Positions 47,012 through 59,830 are shown, counted from the first letter of the stretch. The stretch: 64,000 bases of DNA from Hyperoplus lanceolatus (GCA_026929865.2 CM049405.1:25111001-25175000); one strand, 5' to 3'. Program-made: numbers and translations. The notes: generated by a model from the sequence alone, not told the origin.

Positions 47012-49114
47012 AGCGTTTCAATAGCTGAGAGAGGAGCAGACAATGCAGCATTTACCAGCCATTTGTTTTTGATTTGCAGTCATTAAAGGCCTTTGCCGTG
47101 GTGCCTTGTGCGCGGCTTCATTGTATTACCAGGAGATAGAGTAATTGGGTTAGATTAAAACCTCTCTTTCCCCCCCAAATTCACTCATTGGATAGTCTTG
47201 CATTAAAAACCCCAAGGAATGTCCATTAGGGCCCTTGAATGTTGATTAGAGAAAGACAAATCTGATGTTGGGATATGTAGCCGATGATAGGCGAGGTGGA
47301 TTTTTTCTTGTCGACCGCTGCGGTTTAAGTGTTTCACGATGTCACACACAGGCAGCGCTCATTTAGAGAAAATGTAAGGGATTGTATTTGGATGACATGG
47401 CTATATAACATCATGCCATCAGCCATCAGACTATTGGAAGAGCATCACAGGAGAGCATGGTCACGGCTGTAAGACGGAGGGGAAGTAACAGTTTGATGTT
47501 TTGGCCTTAGAGTTAGACGCTGAAAGATGAGGGGGGGGGAACACATGATTGCCTCCAAGTTGTGGACATCATGTGACTGCCAGGTTTGTCTGCACGTCCC
47601 ATAACCGTGGCTTTCGACTTTGATTCAAGGAATCAAAACGTCTGCGGATACACCTGTTTAAAAGAGGACATGTGTCTGCGCTTCTTGATTGTGGAGCCAA
47701 TTGGATGTGCATTGTATGACCCACGTCTTATTCCAAATTGGCACACTCACTCAAAAAATGGTGCTAGTAGACAGTAAAATAAGTCAGTTTGTTAAGGGTC
47801 CCAAGTGGCCAGGATGGTGGTAAAAAGTAGATGTTGAGGTAGAAGATGAATGAAGCAACGCAGCTTTGGGTACATCTTCCGAAATCCGTCTCTTTAATTC
47901 ACAATTATCACAAGTAGGTCAATCACATCCAAATATAAACTCTTATAAATAAAACACAAAAAGTGCCACCACATTCAAATAAACAACACATTTTAAAAAA
48001 TGGGGAGTGACAGTTTCCTTTGTAGATCCTGATTGATTTTACCAGACCCAATGTCCTCTAGTGATCACAGTTTTAATTATTATATAATTTCTATATTCAT
48101 ATTAGGCTATTTAACGAGGCTCGTCTGTGACTTTGTGATCACGCAAGTGAACAGAAACGATCGCGTGCAGCCGGAGAAAGAGATAGGCTACATACAATAC
48201 AATAGGTTTATTAATCCGAATACAGTTAGCATTAGCCTGCACTGCTGCAACAAGGCTCCAACTGACACTACGTAAAGGCTATTTGCAGCTTTGTTTAAGA
48301 GGAAAAGACAAGTATTTGTTTCCAGGACTTCTAAGATAAAAGTTCAACTTTTTCCAACAACCCCGAAGCTTTAAATATATACATGGTATTTTGCCCCATC
48401 AGTAAAATGGAAGGGTGTTCATATAATTGTATGTTGACAATTACTTTATAAAGCTATTAAAGAAAGATATCATTCGTCCATTGGTCAAAGGCGTTGTCCC
48501 TCCCCGAACGTCATTTCATTGGTCGAAAACCATGAATTTTACAGTCTTTTACTGTCTACTAGCACCATAACCGGTGGAAACTGTGTCTTGTTATTATTCA
48601 CCGCTAGGTGATCGCCGCCAGTAAAAAAAAAACTAAGATGAAATTCCGTATTTCCCCATGTGTCTGCAAATAGGTGCCTCTCGGAGAAACAGACGCACCA
48701 ACTGTCTGGTAATGGTCCCCATAAAATAAATACAGGTCTGCAGAGATTTGAATGATTAGAATGTATTGGCCCTTTTAGATAGCACTACTCAAAAGGGTTG
48801 TAAAAACTAAAAATAACACATTTTGCGTTTTACTGTATGACAGCGCGACTAGTCAGCCCGGCCGTCAGCTGCACAAGCCGACCCGGCAACGATCAGCTGT
48901 GAGAGCGCCCACTGTCCTGCTCCACCAGCAGATCGGAAAAACGTGCCGGTTAACGGTGGAAATAAATCGCTCGCTTAAGCGATCAATAACACATTAAAAG
49001 AGGAACTAACATCTAAAAAGTGCGTTAAATAAATAAAATGTTAAGCTGAATGTTGTGCCGTGTATTTTTTATCATAAAGAGCAGTGTAGGCCTCTACATA
49101 TTTAATACTTAGGC

Positions 49115-49820
49115 CAGTGGTTCTCAATTATTTTCTGTCATGCCCCCCCTAGGGACAGCAATTTTTTCGCGCTCCCCCTAAATTGAAATACTATTGAGAA
49201 CCTGCTAATATTTATTTATCTGTAGATTCTGTACAAAACCACTGTATGAGTTTCTGGCATGAGCATTCTGCATACAATCATCTTATCATCAAATTAGATA
49301 ACAAAAACTAGCTGAGATAACTTCTGCAGCAAAAAAATTCAAAGTTCAGTTTATTAGCTCAATTTGTAACATTTAAACAACACTGCTCAGTCTCTGTGAA
49401 TCTCAGGACAGAGAAAAAAGAGCAAATGATTCACTGAGGTTTGCATTTCATTCAAAACATTTTTAAACTGTAAACATAGTTAAGGTGGTGTTTTTCTTTA
49501 TTATTATAGGCCAATAGGCCTTCTGTGATAACCAATGATTCATTAATGTTATTATTAGTCTACTTGCTTGATTTATTTTTAAATAGCCTACAGAGACACT
49601 TGGAGACACATGTGGACATTTATTCACTGCAATTTGTGGCCTTTCGCGCGGATATGACCATACACAAGCACACATTGTGCTTGCTAGCACTTAAAAAAAA
49701 AAAAACAAAAAAAAAAAACATTTTTTTTGGTCAGTTGGAAATCAAGGCAGCCTGCACCCCCCCCCTGACAACTCACGGCGCCCCCCCAGGGGGACGCGCC
49801 CCACCATTTGAGAAGCACTG
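49115..49820. mobile_element. Non-autonomous hAT element
   Basis: The termini CAGTGGTTCTCAA and TTGAGAAGCACTG are inverted repeats with one mismatch. The 8 bases ACTTAGGC flank both sides (49107-49114 and 49821-49828). C-rich subterminal blocks (CCCCCC near 49144 and 49755) are typical of this hAT group. No transposase. Internal A-runs lie near 49692-49720. Confidence 0.92.
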
Positions 49821-50049
49821 ACTTAGGCTAACATTTTGAATGAATGCAGCCCTCTTGCCTCAGTGTCCCCCCAGCAGGTCCAGACGGAGACAACTGCCCT
49901 TACGCAGTCCCATGCAGCACTCCTAAGTGGCCGGTGTGTGCACTATTGAATCAGCTCTCCTACTCAGTTGCACTCCATAAGCTGCACATTTTTAAGTGAT
50001 TAATATCTTTATTTCGGTCTGAGCAAACACTGCATTTGTATTATCTTCT

Positions 50050-50255
50050 AATAATTGTCCAACAAAGTCATCGGCTACCCGGCACAGCCTGCACTACGAG
50101 TCCATGCTGTTTACAAACTTGCGTACACGAGCTGAGAGCTGGCGTGGGATTTTAGCGTATCCTACGCTCACGTCCATATTGATAAATACCGAGGTTTGCG
50201 TGGAAATGTGCGTACACCCACATTTCTAGTCTACGCAAGGTTGATAAATGAGGGC
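50050..50255. repeat. Probable terminal part of a DNA repeat
   Basis: The stretch ends CTACGCAAGGTTGATAAATGAGGGCC. It resembles the GGCCCTCATTTATCAACCTTGCG termini of teleost DNA repeats, and GTACAC/GCGTA motifs recur inside. No opposite end was found. Confidence 0.35.
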
Positions 50256-50439
50256 CATTGTGAGGATTGTTGTGCATTATTTGTCATATGCACAACATTT
50301 ACAGCAGCAGTCTTGTAAATGATGACTTATGATTGGTTAACGTTATAAATATGTGACGTAAACAGAAATGTTTAAACAGATGTTAACTGTTGCAAAGTGG
50401 CATCAGTGAAGTCATGGAGAATCATCAGGTCCCTTTGAG

Positions 50440-50570
50440 CTGTTCAGACTGGGATGATTTTAGGACCGCTACATACAGTCTGGATGAGTACAAAAACACT
50501 CTGACACGCACCAGGGTGAAATATAACAATAACAAACCCTGGATCACTGCTAAACTCACTCATTCAGCTC
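50440..50570 (+). pseudogene. Small LINE ORF2 fragment
   Basis: The frame reads CSDWDDFRTATYSLDEYKNT and then KYNNNKPWITAKLTHSA. It resembles the linker between endonuclease and reverse transcriptase in several LINE families, where a KPW-T motif is conserved. The match is short and the family is not assigned. It is truncated by the repeat that follows. Confidence 0.5.
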
Positions 50571-50574
50571 TAAC

Positions 50575-50815
50575 ACAAGGGGCTAATGTGAAGCTTGCAA
50601 GATCAGGCGGGTCTCACCAGACTTTCTCTAATCTCCGTTGGAAGGAAGCCCTGATTGGCCCGTTCAAACTGATCGGGCCAATCAGGTCCTGCATTTAGAC
50701 ATAACATTTGTCTCAAAGTGGAAGGCTGCCACTGATTGGTTCATGTAGTCGTCAATCTACTAGCTTCGTAGGACAAGAAAGTGGGGAGAGCCTGGTCTGA
50801 CTGGAGGCTAGATTG
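50575..50815. repeat. Second copy of the CTAGCCTGG repeat
   Basis: Contains GGGTCTCACCAGACTTTCTC, a local inverted GATTGGCCCG/CGGGCCAATC pair at 50653-50681, GATTGGTTCATGTAGTCGTC and a final GCCTGGTCTGACTGGAGGCTAGATTG. Partly alignable with 45277-45560. Confidence 0.55.
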
Positions 50816-51035
50816 ATCCCCGAAGGCACAAACATTACGTAGGAACGCTGGTCCTGATCGGCCCGGTCACTTTTTGACCGGCTCCTCCCTACAGAGATTG
50901 GATAAAGTCCAGACTGATCTGTGGGAGAGAACTGGCAAAGGACCATATTTTCAGAACATCTACAAACACTTTGAATTTCAAAAAATGTCAGAGAGCATGT
51001 GGTACAAACCACTTTCTTCTACAAGTAGAACATAA

Positions 51036-51300
51036 GCAAGGGTGGTTGAGTGCCTAGAGGAAAGAGGGGGTCACTAGTAACCATGAGGTTCGATCCCCGG
51101 AACCGTACAGGAGGGTTTTCTTTGTGAAAGTAGTGGTGGCTGGTATATCATCTACGGTTTCCACAATCTCTACCATTGTGTCCTTGAGCAAGGCACTTGA
51201 CCACAAACTGCTCCAGGGGTGCTGTACTATGGCTGACCCTACGCTAGGACCCCAGACATACTTAAATGTACCCTGTGTACAATTGACTAAATTGACTTAC
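51036..51300 (+). mobile_element. V-SINE (tRNA-derived SINE)
   Basis: The head has a pol III box A-like segment (TGGTTGAGTGCCTAGAGG, about 51042-51060) and a perfect box B GGTTCGATCCC (51087-51097). It is followed by the strongly conserved central domain of V-SINEs: TGTCCTTGAGCAAGGCACTT (51179-51198), then CTCCAGGGGTGCTGTACTATGGCTGACCCT (51211-51240). The 3' tail derived from a LINE partner is not clearly delimited. Such SINEs are spread by LINE proteins. Confidence 0.9.
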
Positions 51301-52948
51301 TAACATTCTCATATACAGTTCATACTCTATGCACCCACACAAACTCAAACATGGATGCATATAAAATAGCACTGTCCTCCTACGTCCTCTGCCTGTCCTG
51401 TAACTGCTGCATGACCTTTGACCGTAGCTTTGGAGGTCCACCCGGGCCAATAATCCTCTCAGTCTTGCTCTGAGCCTGTTCCCTCATGCCTGGTCATGCA
51501 CACAAGCACAAGCCAACTGACACTCTTGCCAATATGCTGCCCCCTTTGCTCCGTCCTTATTGATTTAGTACACACTGCTTTTAGTGAGAAGTGATACCGC
51601 AGTTGCCATGACACTTAGATAAAGAAGCTGTTGGCCTTAAGGATTTGAACAAATACCTTGAATATCATATTTTAGTTTCACCCTATGCACAGAGTTCAGA
51701 TTCAAAAACAGTATTATAGTGGAGCGTTAATCATGAGAAGCCTAGAGGAATTTTTCATTTGCCCTCTACATCCCTGGTCCCAAAGGTTGCCTGGTGGAAT
51801 TCAAATTATTTTGAATTACCTAACACATCTTTTGAATATGAGAATTGATGATTTAAACATTAATTTCAACAAAATATTCAGCACACTGAAACCTGGCATT
51901 TCTATATTTCCTATGATTTCAGGTAAACCCAAACATCTGCTTGATCATGTTGAAACTCCTTCATGTTGTTCATTCATCACACTCTTTTCCTGCTTTCTTA
52001 AAATGAAAACTATTATAGAACTATAATGCTCTGTCTTTGCCTCTATTTACACTGAACAATCAATCTCACTCCATCTGTCATGATTAACATTTATCACAGT
52101 TAATCATGACTTTTCTTCCCTGTTAAGGCTTGGCAGATAGAAAGAGAGAATGAGTTAGAAAAGGAAGCAAATCAGAGACAAGTAGAGATGGCCAATAATC
52201 AAAAGTATGAAGAGACTTCTGGTGGTCTAAGTTAAGTACGTTCCCAAGTTCCCAAGCATGTGATTGGTTCTTTTCTTTTGTTTTTTTCAGAATTACTGGA
52301 ACTACATTATGACAGATCTGTTTTGGTCATTCAGAGCCCATATGTTTTGTATTGCTGTTATGGAGTAGATACCATTTAGAACAATATATAAAAAGCTGTA
52401 TATAAGATATAGTTGTCAAATCCTGCCTTTAAGAAACTATATTCTTTTTCCTGTGGACTGATGACCCACTTTAACAGTCATTTGAACAGGGGCCACAAAA
52501 CAGCTGAGGAGTTGCCATTATGCCATCAATGTTATATTATGGATACTGTATGTCATTTGGTGAATATGTTGAATGCATTTTAGAGAATAACCAGCAGTGA
52601 AAGACAGTGCTTATGCTGATCTTAAGCTCTGAGCCCTGCCTTCTTAATTCTTGTGTTTAGCGGCTTTGCATCAATTTCAGTGAGGTAAGCTTTATTCCCA
52701 CACAAGGCCGTTATCAGGTGCAGTTACTGACAGAGCCTAATGCAACAGTGAAGGATAGTTTGTGTGCATGTAGTAGAATAAATTCTGGGGATTAACATTT
52801 TCTTTCAAGTGAGAGCTCAAACGACCTGTTGTCAATTGGTCTTGATCTAGTATCGCCCTGTGTATCACAGCAGCTGACAACTGAGAATTGGTATTTTTTT
52901 TGGGTAAATCTACATCTTAATGACTTACAAAAACCAGGAAATATTCAT
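51301..52948. other. Unique DNA, no gene seen
   Basis: No repeat or gene recognised; an open frame at 51685-52026 has no recognisable domain or exon signals. Confidence 0.45.
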
Positions 52949-53107
52949 CCTGATGAAGACTGGGTAGAAACTCTTGGATGCTAACGTTAGCCACTAACGT
53001 CACTATGACGACCACCTACACAGGCTGTACTATCATGGGTACTATCCTTTAATGAAAAACCACCTCTGGTAAAAGATGCCAGTACTAAGTCCAAGTACCA
53101 ATGGAAT
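52949..53107. repeat. Partial copy of the ACCTGGTACC element
   Basis: Aligns with 9989-10135: CCTGATGAAGACTG, GCTAACGTTAGCC, ATGACGACC and ATCATGGGTACTATCCT blocks occur in the same order. It is followed by GTAGAGTAGAGTAG. Confidence 0.85.
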
Positions 53108-53612
53108 GTAGAGTAGAGTAGGTAGAAGGTACAATTTGGCCAACTCCATTAATAGGGTTTATCTCAATCCAATTTATAAGACGCATGTATCGGACATGTT
53201 CAGGTATAAGGTGTATGGTCCCATGAAGAGAGATGACTTACAGTCAAGTGAAAAAAAATTATTTAAGAAAAGAAAACACATGCCACACATTGTTCAGTGT
53301 CAGTGGTCCATCCCTTTGTGTCTGATGGAAGAGATAGGCTCCTGTTTTAATCCTGCTGTGTACACAGGCTGCATTACTTCTCAGGTGTCTGTTATACTAT
53401 ACAAGCGTAAACAGAACCCGCTTCAAGTCACTACAATGTTGGGCTTTGAGTGCTACAGACCTACTGCAGAGCCTGAACCGTCCTGTGTAAACACACTGTA
53501 ACTCCCATGTGTTTTGTGTTGAATATTAAACAGTATGCCTTCATTATTTCAGTTTTCTCATTTTTGTGAGAGCTTCCATGTCATATGAGTGGGTGATTCT
53601 GCTATCTGAGCA

Positions 53613-53890
53613 TTAAGGTGAGACACTGCAGGCGAAAAACCGGTCAATTTTGGGTGTTTTGGCTATTTTGCTTCCATAACACGTCTTCCTTCATACTAGT
53701 ATAATAAATGTACATATATTAAAGTGTTTATTTGACAAACCTTAGCTTATAACCATCTTAAACGGCTTTTATCTCAACATTTGTTTTTTTTTTCAATACT
53801 CTGAACTCAAAATCTTCCAAAGCACTTGCACCAACTAAACTTTCATTCTTAGCACTATTCTGAAGGTTATTATAGAAGGATTTGTTTATA
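53613..53890. mobile_element. Truncated copy of the TTAAGG MITE family, inverted
   Basis: Begins TTAAGGTGAGACACTGCAGG and matches the reverse complement of the right half of 58743-59272, including CATACTAGTATAA and ATTCTTAGCACTATTCTGAA. The distal end is not recognisable. Confidence 0.8.
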
Positions 53891-54323
53891 TGTTGTCAAT
53901 TGTCTGATTTATGATTCTGTTCTTAAAAGCATGCCAGAAATATGTCTGTGTCTGAATTACCATCTGTAAAAACGTTGGCCACTAAAATGTTGTAGAAATG
54001 AATTTTAGATTTTAACTCCAGCGTTTTCCAACATCTAGAATATTTGTTTTTTTGGTAAAGAGTTGCAAATCTAAATGATGTAATCTATCAGTGAAATGTT
54101 ACCCTATGCAGTGTCTCGTTTCAAGCTGCTAGTATCCTCCATCTCTGTATTTTCTTCCCACATTAGCGCTGCTGTTATGATAAAGAGCCGACTTGATCTG
54201 ACCAGCGAGCCTCTTCCTCCCCTTCCAGCCTTCCGTGACGGGAACCTTTGCCCCATTGTTCTCTCTCCCACCTCCAGGCTTGTTTGTGTGCTCACTCACT
54301 CTTTCTCTTTCTTTGCCATGCAG

Positions 54324-54424
54324 AGTTCGACTTTCAGCATCTTGGTTTATTTACCTTGGCCTTCAAAAAGGCACTTTCCTTCTTTAAGATCGCAAGTTAC
54401 ATGACCGGAGAAAATCCCACGGTT
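54324..54424 (+). other. Candidate internal exon (weak)
   Basis: A strong pyrimidine tract and CTTTGCCATGCAG acceptor end at 54323, and a perfect GTAAGT donor begins at 54425. The 101 bases between have one frame open throughout (33 codons, including HLGLFTLAFKKALSFFKI). The peptide is not recognised and no neighbouring exon was found. Confidence 0.2.
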
Positions 54425-54944
54425 GTAAGTGCATTTTTTCTTCTCAAGGTAAAGAACGACGGTATATAAGAAATAATGTGTTTTTCATTGTTGTAATAAT
54501 CCGGCTTTGGGTGTGAAGTTGGTTGGCATCTTGAGCTTAAATGAACGAATCAATGTATGCCACAGATCAATCACCACACATGTTTATGTCACATCATGTT
54601 AAAGGCCAGAAAAACATTTGACTTATTGTCCATTTAACTTGTTAGATGCACTTGTTAATAATACCACCATTAAAGCCAAGCATGATGGGAATCTTCCTGG
54701 CCAATGAGATAAGAGGATTAAGTCGGTCTTTTGAATCAACTCTTATCATTCCGTATTCTGTGTCTCCTCTCATCCATCTGATACCTGTCTGTTTGTGTTG
54801 ACAGCACAGCTAATCCAGCTCAGACTCTCCTCTCACACTTCCTCCTGCTTTAAGAGAAGGCACTCAGAGGTCCAGGTGGAACCTATAGGTTAATGTAACC
54901 ATCAACACACCAAAGCAGTGGTGTGTACAGAGGGGTTGGGGGGG

Positions 54945-55039
<95 letters not shown>

Positions 55040-55062
55040 GTCTATCTGTCTGTCTGCCTGCC

Positions 55063-55097
<35 letters not shown>

Positions 55098-55153
55098 ATC
55101 TATCTATCTATATTCATCCATCCATCCATCCATCCATCTTTCCATCCATCTAT
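54945..55153. repeat. Compound (CTAT)n (CTGT)n (CCAT)n array
   Basis: About 95 bases of CTAT, then CTGT/CCTG units, then CCAT units. Confidence 0.97.
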
Positions 55154-58100
55154 CATTAGTAAACAGAAATGTTAACACACGGTTCTCCTGTATATTACAC
55201 CACACTGATAGTAGCTAATTTAGGCACAGCAGAATCTCCCAATACATATTGCTCCGAGCGTTGTGTTAATTCATGTTTAATGAGCTCACATTATCCTGGA
55301 GCGATTCCCATTTTCTTTTCCTCTCGCGGCCAGACTATAATTCCCAACATAACCGTGTTCCCTCATCTGGGAATTCATTATTAAAACTCCATGGATTATG
55401 TTTTGAAGTGCGCCATCATCGTCAGATTGACCCATTGTATCACTCCAATCAGTCTGGTGAGCCTGGATCCAATCAGCCCCCCGCATCTGGCTCTAATCTG
55501 TACGCTGGAGGAGTGTGTACGGCAGGTTAACAGTGCGTGGACTGTGAGGCATGGAAGCTAGCTTCAAACAATGTGCTTGTGGCGCATTTGTGTGTGTTAG
55601 GGGACTTGTGTATACCACATGTGTTTCAATACAACCTGTGGTTTACATGTGCATTTCATGGTTTATGCATCTGTTCAAATTCTGGTCGGCTAGAAGTCCC
55701 ATTGTTTCCACCCATGCATCATCTAACTATGGCCACTTTTATTTTGCAGAGTGCTAAGACGGAGCCAGCGGTTGTGTGCACGGCTGTCATGTCGGGCTCC
55801 GCAAACTGCCGTCATCGCATAATCAAGGCTGATTCTAATAATTTGAAACATATCGGCCTTTGACTGGACATCTTGACTGGACACAGCTCCTTGTTGATGA
55901 TTGGCTCATTGATCAACTGCTTCCTTTTCATCTGCTTCCTTCCAAAGTGGAGGCAGTTCAGAAGAATGATGGTGATTTTGGTGATTTTGACCAGAAGCAC
56001 ACTGTATGAAGCTTACAAAAAGAACCATCACATGCATCTCCTCTTCTAAAGCCTTCAAAGGTTCTACCGTAGATTAGTCCAAAAACTCCTGCTACAGCTT
56101 GGGTGAGCAGCTTCCACACAGATGAAAGTGTGGGTATACAGTATACACAAGGATTGTTGTTGACAGAGCTCACACAGATGCAGAGGAGATGGCACAAGGC
56201 CTGGGGTACATTCAGTCTATTGAAGTCTACGTGCACACCTCAATTAAAGACCTACTTCACCGGTGGAAATATGAAGGTGTATTGAACTCTGGGATTATAT
56301 GTAGTATAAATATGCAAAATAAATTAGAAATCGGTGCATCCTAGCTTGAGAAAAGGCAGAAAGAATGTTTTATGGTCTCACTGTCTAACCCTACATTTTC
56401 CCATGAGTGACATCACACATGGTAAAATGATAAAGACGATTCAAATGATTTCGAATCAGTTTTTAAATCAATGTTTTGAAAACTTGGAGAGGAAAGAACC
56501 TCCAAACCCCGCACATTTGGCCATGAGATATGAACAAAAAAAGATGTTGTGTCTATGTTGCTGGGTATGTGTAACCATTTAGTTTGTGTAGTTCAAAGTT
56601 GTGCATCAACGCTATGTTGACGTGTTTGTCTATTCATGCGGATCGATGACTGATACATGCAGGTTACAGTATGTGCATGCAGCTGATTTATATTGTTCCC
56701 TAAGACGAACAAAATACACATTTCTGCACATGTCTGCCTGTGTATATGTGTATGTAGTGTATTTCATTCAAGGTGTGTGTATTTGCACCGTGATTTGCAC
56801 ACCTCCCCCTCTCTCACTGGTGTGTGCTCAGACATGAGGATGACAGGGAGACTCTGTGGGCTGTAAAGAGCAGGATTAAGGATCACACCTTGATTCCACA
56901 CTGAAAGCCCTGTGCTAAAAGGAAGGCACACAACTGAGAGTGCAGGACCATCTTCCAAGAGGTGTAGGGCATAGGATGTCAGAGTGGGAAAACCACAAAG
57001 TAAATGACCAATTACCTTGATGTTGCCTTTCATAACTATACATGAGGCTTTTCTGATCTGGAGCATATTGTACGTTGAATTCATGGTCAGGACCTAAATA
57101 AATAATACACCACTTCATATTTGCAGAGCTGTGTTACCATAAGATATGTACATAAAAAATATTAAATAATTATTTTGACTTATTATCCCATAAGTATGAC
57201 TTACCATGGGGATATTTTTATGATCAAGGCAAAGTTTTCATCTCATTATCTTTTTTTTACTGGAGGAAAGCGGCTTCCATAGTCTTGAGAATACTCTAAC
57301 CTTTAGGGGAAAGATTACCATCGTGGTCTAAAGAAACCAGTTTTGAATGTTTGTAGGAAACATGCCACAGGTTAAAGTAACACGTCAGCCCCCCCCCCCT
57401 CCCCCCCTCACATTGCATACATGTATATCCTCTCCGTTGACTGTCATTAGAATTTGTTAAAAAGGGCCAGGCTGCTGACTTGTGTTCTAACTCAGCCAAG
57501 CATCTGATGCTTTGTCTCTCTCTCTGTGAGCAAGTTAGTGCTAAAGCTGCTGTGCTGTCATCACTGCAGGGGAGCCCACAGATGGAAGTGTGTTTATGTC
57601 TGGTGTAACACTAGACTAAGTAGGAGAAGAGGTCCAGAATCAAAGGAGAGGTTAGGCGTGCGGCGATAAAGCTGATCCGTTACTGTTGTTAGAGCGCTTC
57701 GGGGGCTGACCCTCTAAGATTATGAGATAGAGATGAGTGGTGAGTTAGCTGGAAGAGTCAGCTGAGAAAGCAGAGAGAGAGAGAGAGATAAAGAGAGAGA
57801 GAGATGGGGTGTACCCCCCCCTCAGGAAGTCAGATGAGCGAGCTGATAAAGGTTTGTGACAGAAAAACAAGAGTTTGGTAAACAGGGCATCCTGCTGCAC
57901 CGGCGACCTATGACCTTCAAGTCCACTTTAGTATCGTTTCACGCAACCCTCGCTGTTAACCCCCATGTGTCATGTCCCACTGTCTGTCAAATTATAAAGG
58001 AAAAAAAAACACCATCAGAGAAAATCTGCATTGGGTCACATTTCAAACCTACCCCAAAGACTCTTATTTGGAACCTGCTTATATAATATGAGAGATGTGC

Positions 58101-58183
58101 CTTGTGAACTTTTACATTACCTTTTCTCTGTGCTGGCCATGATTTGTATGCCATTTATGAAAGAGTAGTAGGCATTACGTGTG

Positions 58184-58186
<3 letters not shown>

Positions 58187-58229
<43 letters not shown>

Positions 58230-58257
58230 GTGTGTGTGTGTGTGCGTGCGTGCGTGC
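58187..58257. repeat. (GT)n microsatellite with GTGC end
   Basis: GT units, one T-T interruption, then three GTGC units. Confidence 0.96.
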
Positions 58258-58642
58258 AATAGAAAAGTGGGCAGCGAACACAAACATAAAGTGTCACAAA
58301 GTGGGACAATGTAAAAAAAAATGCTTTTTGAAAGTATAAAGTAAATATTTGGCCCCTTGAAAGGTAAGGGTCAGAGCATGTTCAAGCTGGGTGCATGATA
58401 CAGGTTTGATTCTCTCACACTCCCAGGCAGCGTTCAGCCCCGTGTGTATGTAAGCTATCATATCAGCCGGATTTGCACCTTGTCATCCCTGTATGACGAA
58501 ATATGTGTGAAAAAATTCTAGCCCTGTTAATGTGGCACTATCATTTATCAAAGTGAATAATTGCAGCCTAACAAAAACATGGATATGGAGGACAACAAAG
58601 TCTCTGGGCCACACAACTGCCTCACACACACTAACACGCAGG

Positions 58643-58644
<2 letters not shown>

Positions 58645-58688
<44 letters not shown>
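58645..58688. repeat. (CA)n microsatellite
   Basis: About 22 CA units. Confidence 0.97.
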
Positions 58689-58691
<3 letters not shown>

Positions 58692-58742
58692 ACGTGATGA
58701 AATAAACAGACAAGAAACACATTGTCACCCCTCATGATGACA

Positions 58743-59272
58743 TTAAGGTGTGACACTGCATGTGAATATTTTTAGTATAGGTAAGATTTTTGACTCAAAT
58801 ATATCATTATGAAACTTACCCAGTTGATTAGGCTACTTACATTAAAACAATATTTCTTTTGTATCACAATTTTCAGAAATGTTTGAATAAATACGAAAAT
58901 CATCATTATAAAATTTGATTATTAACGACATACGAACAGATCCATCTGCAGTAACATTCAGAATAGTGCTAAGAATGATTGTGGAAAGTTGAGTTGATGT
59001 AAGTTTAGAAGTTGAGATTTTTAGTTCAGAGTATTGGAAAAAAAATGAATGTTGAGATAATGGGCGTTAAGGATGGTTGTGTATGAGAAATATACAGACG
59101 CAAACCGACAAGGTTCAGTCAAATAATCACCTACAGTAAAAAAAAAAAAAAACGAATTCTGGACCTTTTATTTATACTAGTATAAAACAAGATGGAAGCA
59201 AAACAAGCGTTTTTTGTAAAGAAATTGGCCAGTGCTTGAAAAAACAATTCAGCCTGCAGTGTCCCGCCTTAA
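58743..59272. mobile_element. Complete copy of the TTAAGG MITE family
   Basis: TTAA bounds both ends (58743-58746 and 59269-59272). The left end TTAAGGTGTGACACTGCA and the inverted right end TTAAGGCGGGACACTGCA match at 16 of 18 bases. The 530-base interior is AT-rich with no coding capacity. Related copies lie at 53613-53890 (inverted) and 31477-31720. Confidence 0.9.
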
Positions 59273-59579
59273 TAAACATCAAGAGCTCTTGATCTCCACA
59301 CTTTAGGTTTCCCTTGCTCTTTCTTTAGTCACCCTCGCATTTCTTTTCTCCATCTTCTCTTTCGTCTTCATCCATCCATTTCCAAAGTCGGCAGCCCAGA
59401 GCCGAGCAAACATCAAAACAGCATGACCCAGGACGGAGGGGGGGTTAGAGGGAGGGAGGGAAGAGAGGCAGAAAATGATGGAATGGAAAACGGAAAGATG
59501 GAAGTCTGTGTGTTTGTGGGGCGGGGGGGGGGGTACTATACTCCCCCTTTAAGCAAGAGTCCATGTGCAATTAACAGAG

Positions 59580-59830
59580 TGCAGAAAGGTGGAGGTGGTG
59601 GAGGAGGGGAGGGAGAGAGAGAAAGGAAAACAGCAGTGATTGACAGGTGGGGAGTTAATCCCTGAAGCAATGGCTCATGGAGAGGGGAAGGAGCCTCACA
59701 AAAGGCCAGGGATCAGTGACAGGAGGGGGACAAGAGACGCTGGAGTGTTAGAGACACAGCACTGGCTCACGCTGGGACCATTCAAAGAATTGATTTCACT
59801 TTTGCGTCACCCGGAGAATATACAAAGACT
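59580..59830. repeat. First copy of a local purine-rich duplication
   Basis: Shares an ordered series of motifs with 61130-61430: GTGATTGACAGGTGGGGAG, GTTAATCCCT, CAATGGCTCATGGAGAG, GGGATCAGTGACAGG and CAGCACTGG. Confidence 0.7.

Larger units (their letters stand above)
45561..49106. other. Unique DNA, possible regulatory blocks
   Basis: No gene recognised. It holds a GA-rich run (46217-46287), a (CT)n array (46946-47007), and a block at 47030-47290 with TAATTGGGTTAGATTAAAA-like homeodomain-style motifs. Open frames at 46080 and 46798 are largely low-complexity. Confidence 0.4.
53891..58742. other. Unique DNA with a tetranucleotide array
   Basis: No gene firmly recognised. It holds a weak candidate exon (54324-54424), a compound tetranucleotide array (54945-55153), a possible conserved block around 55300-55500, a GA-rich run at 57774-57803, and the GT and CA arrays at 58187 and 58645. 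Confidence 0.4.

Noticed and set aside
51036..51110. A genuine tRNA gene
   Set aside because: Box A and box B are present, but the cloverleaf is not maintained and the V-SINE central domain follows, so it is a SINE head.
53136..53501. Open frame of 121 codons
   Set aside because: It has no ATG at its start, begins at the edge of a repeat, and the peptide is not recognisable.
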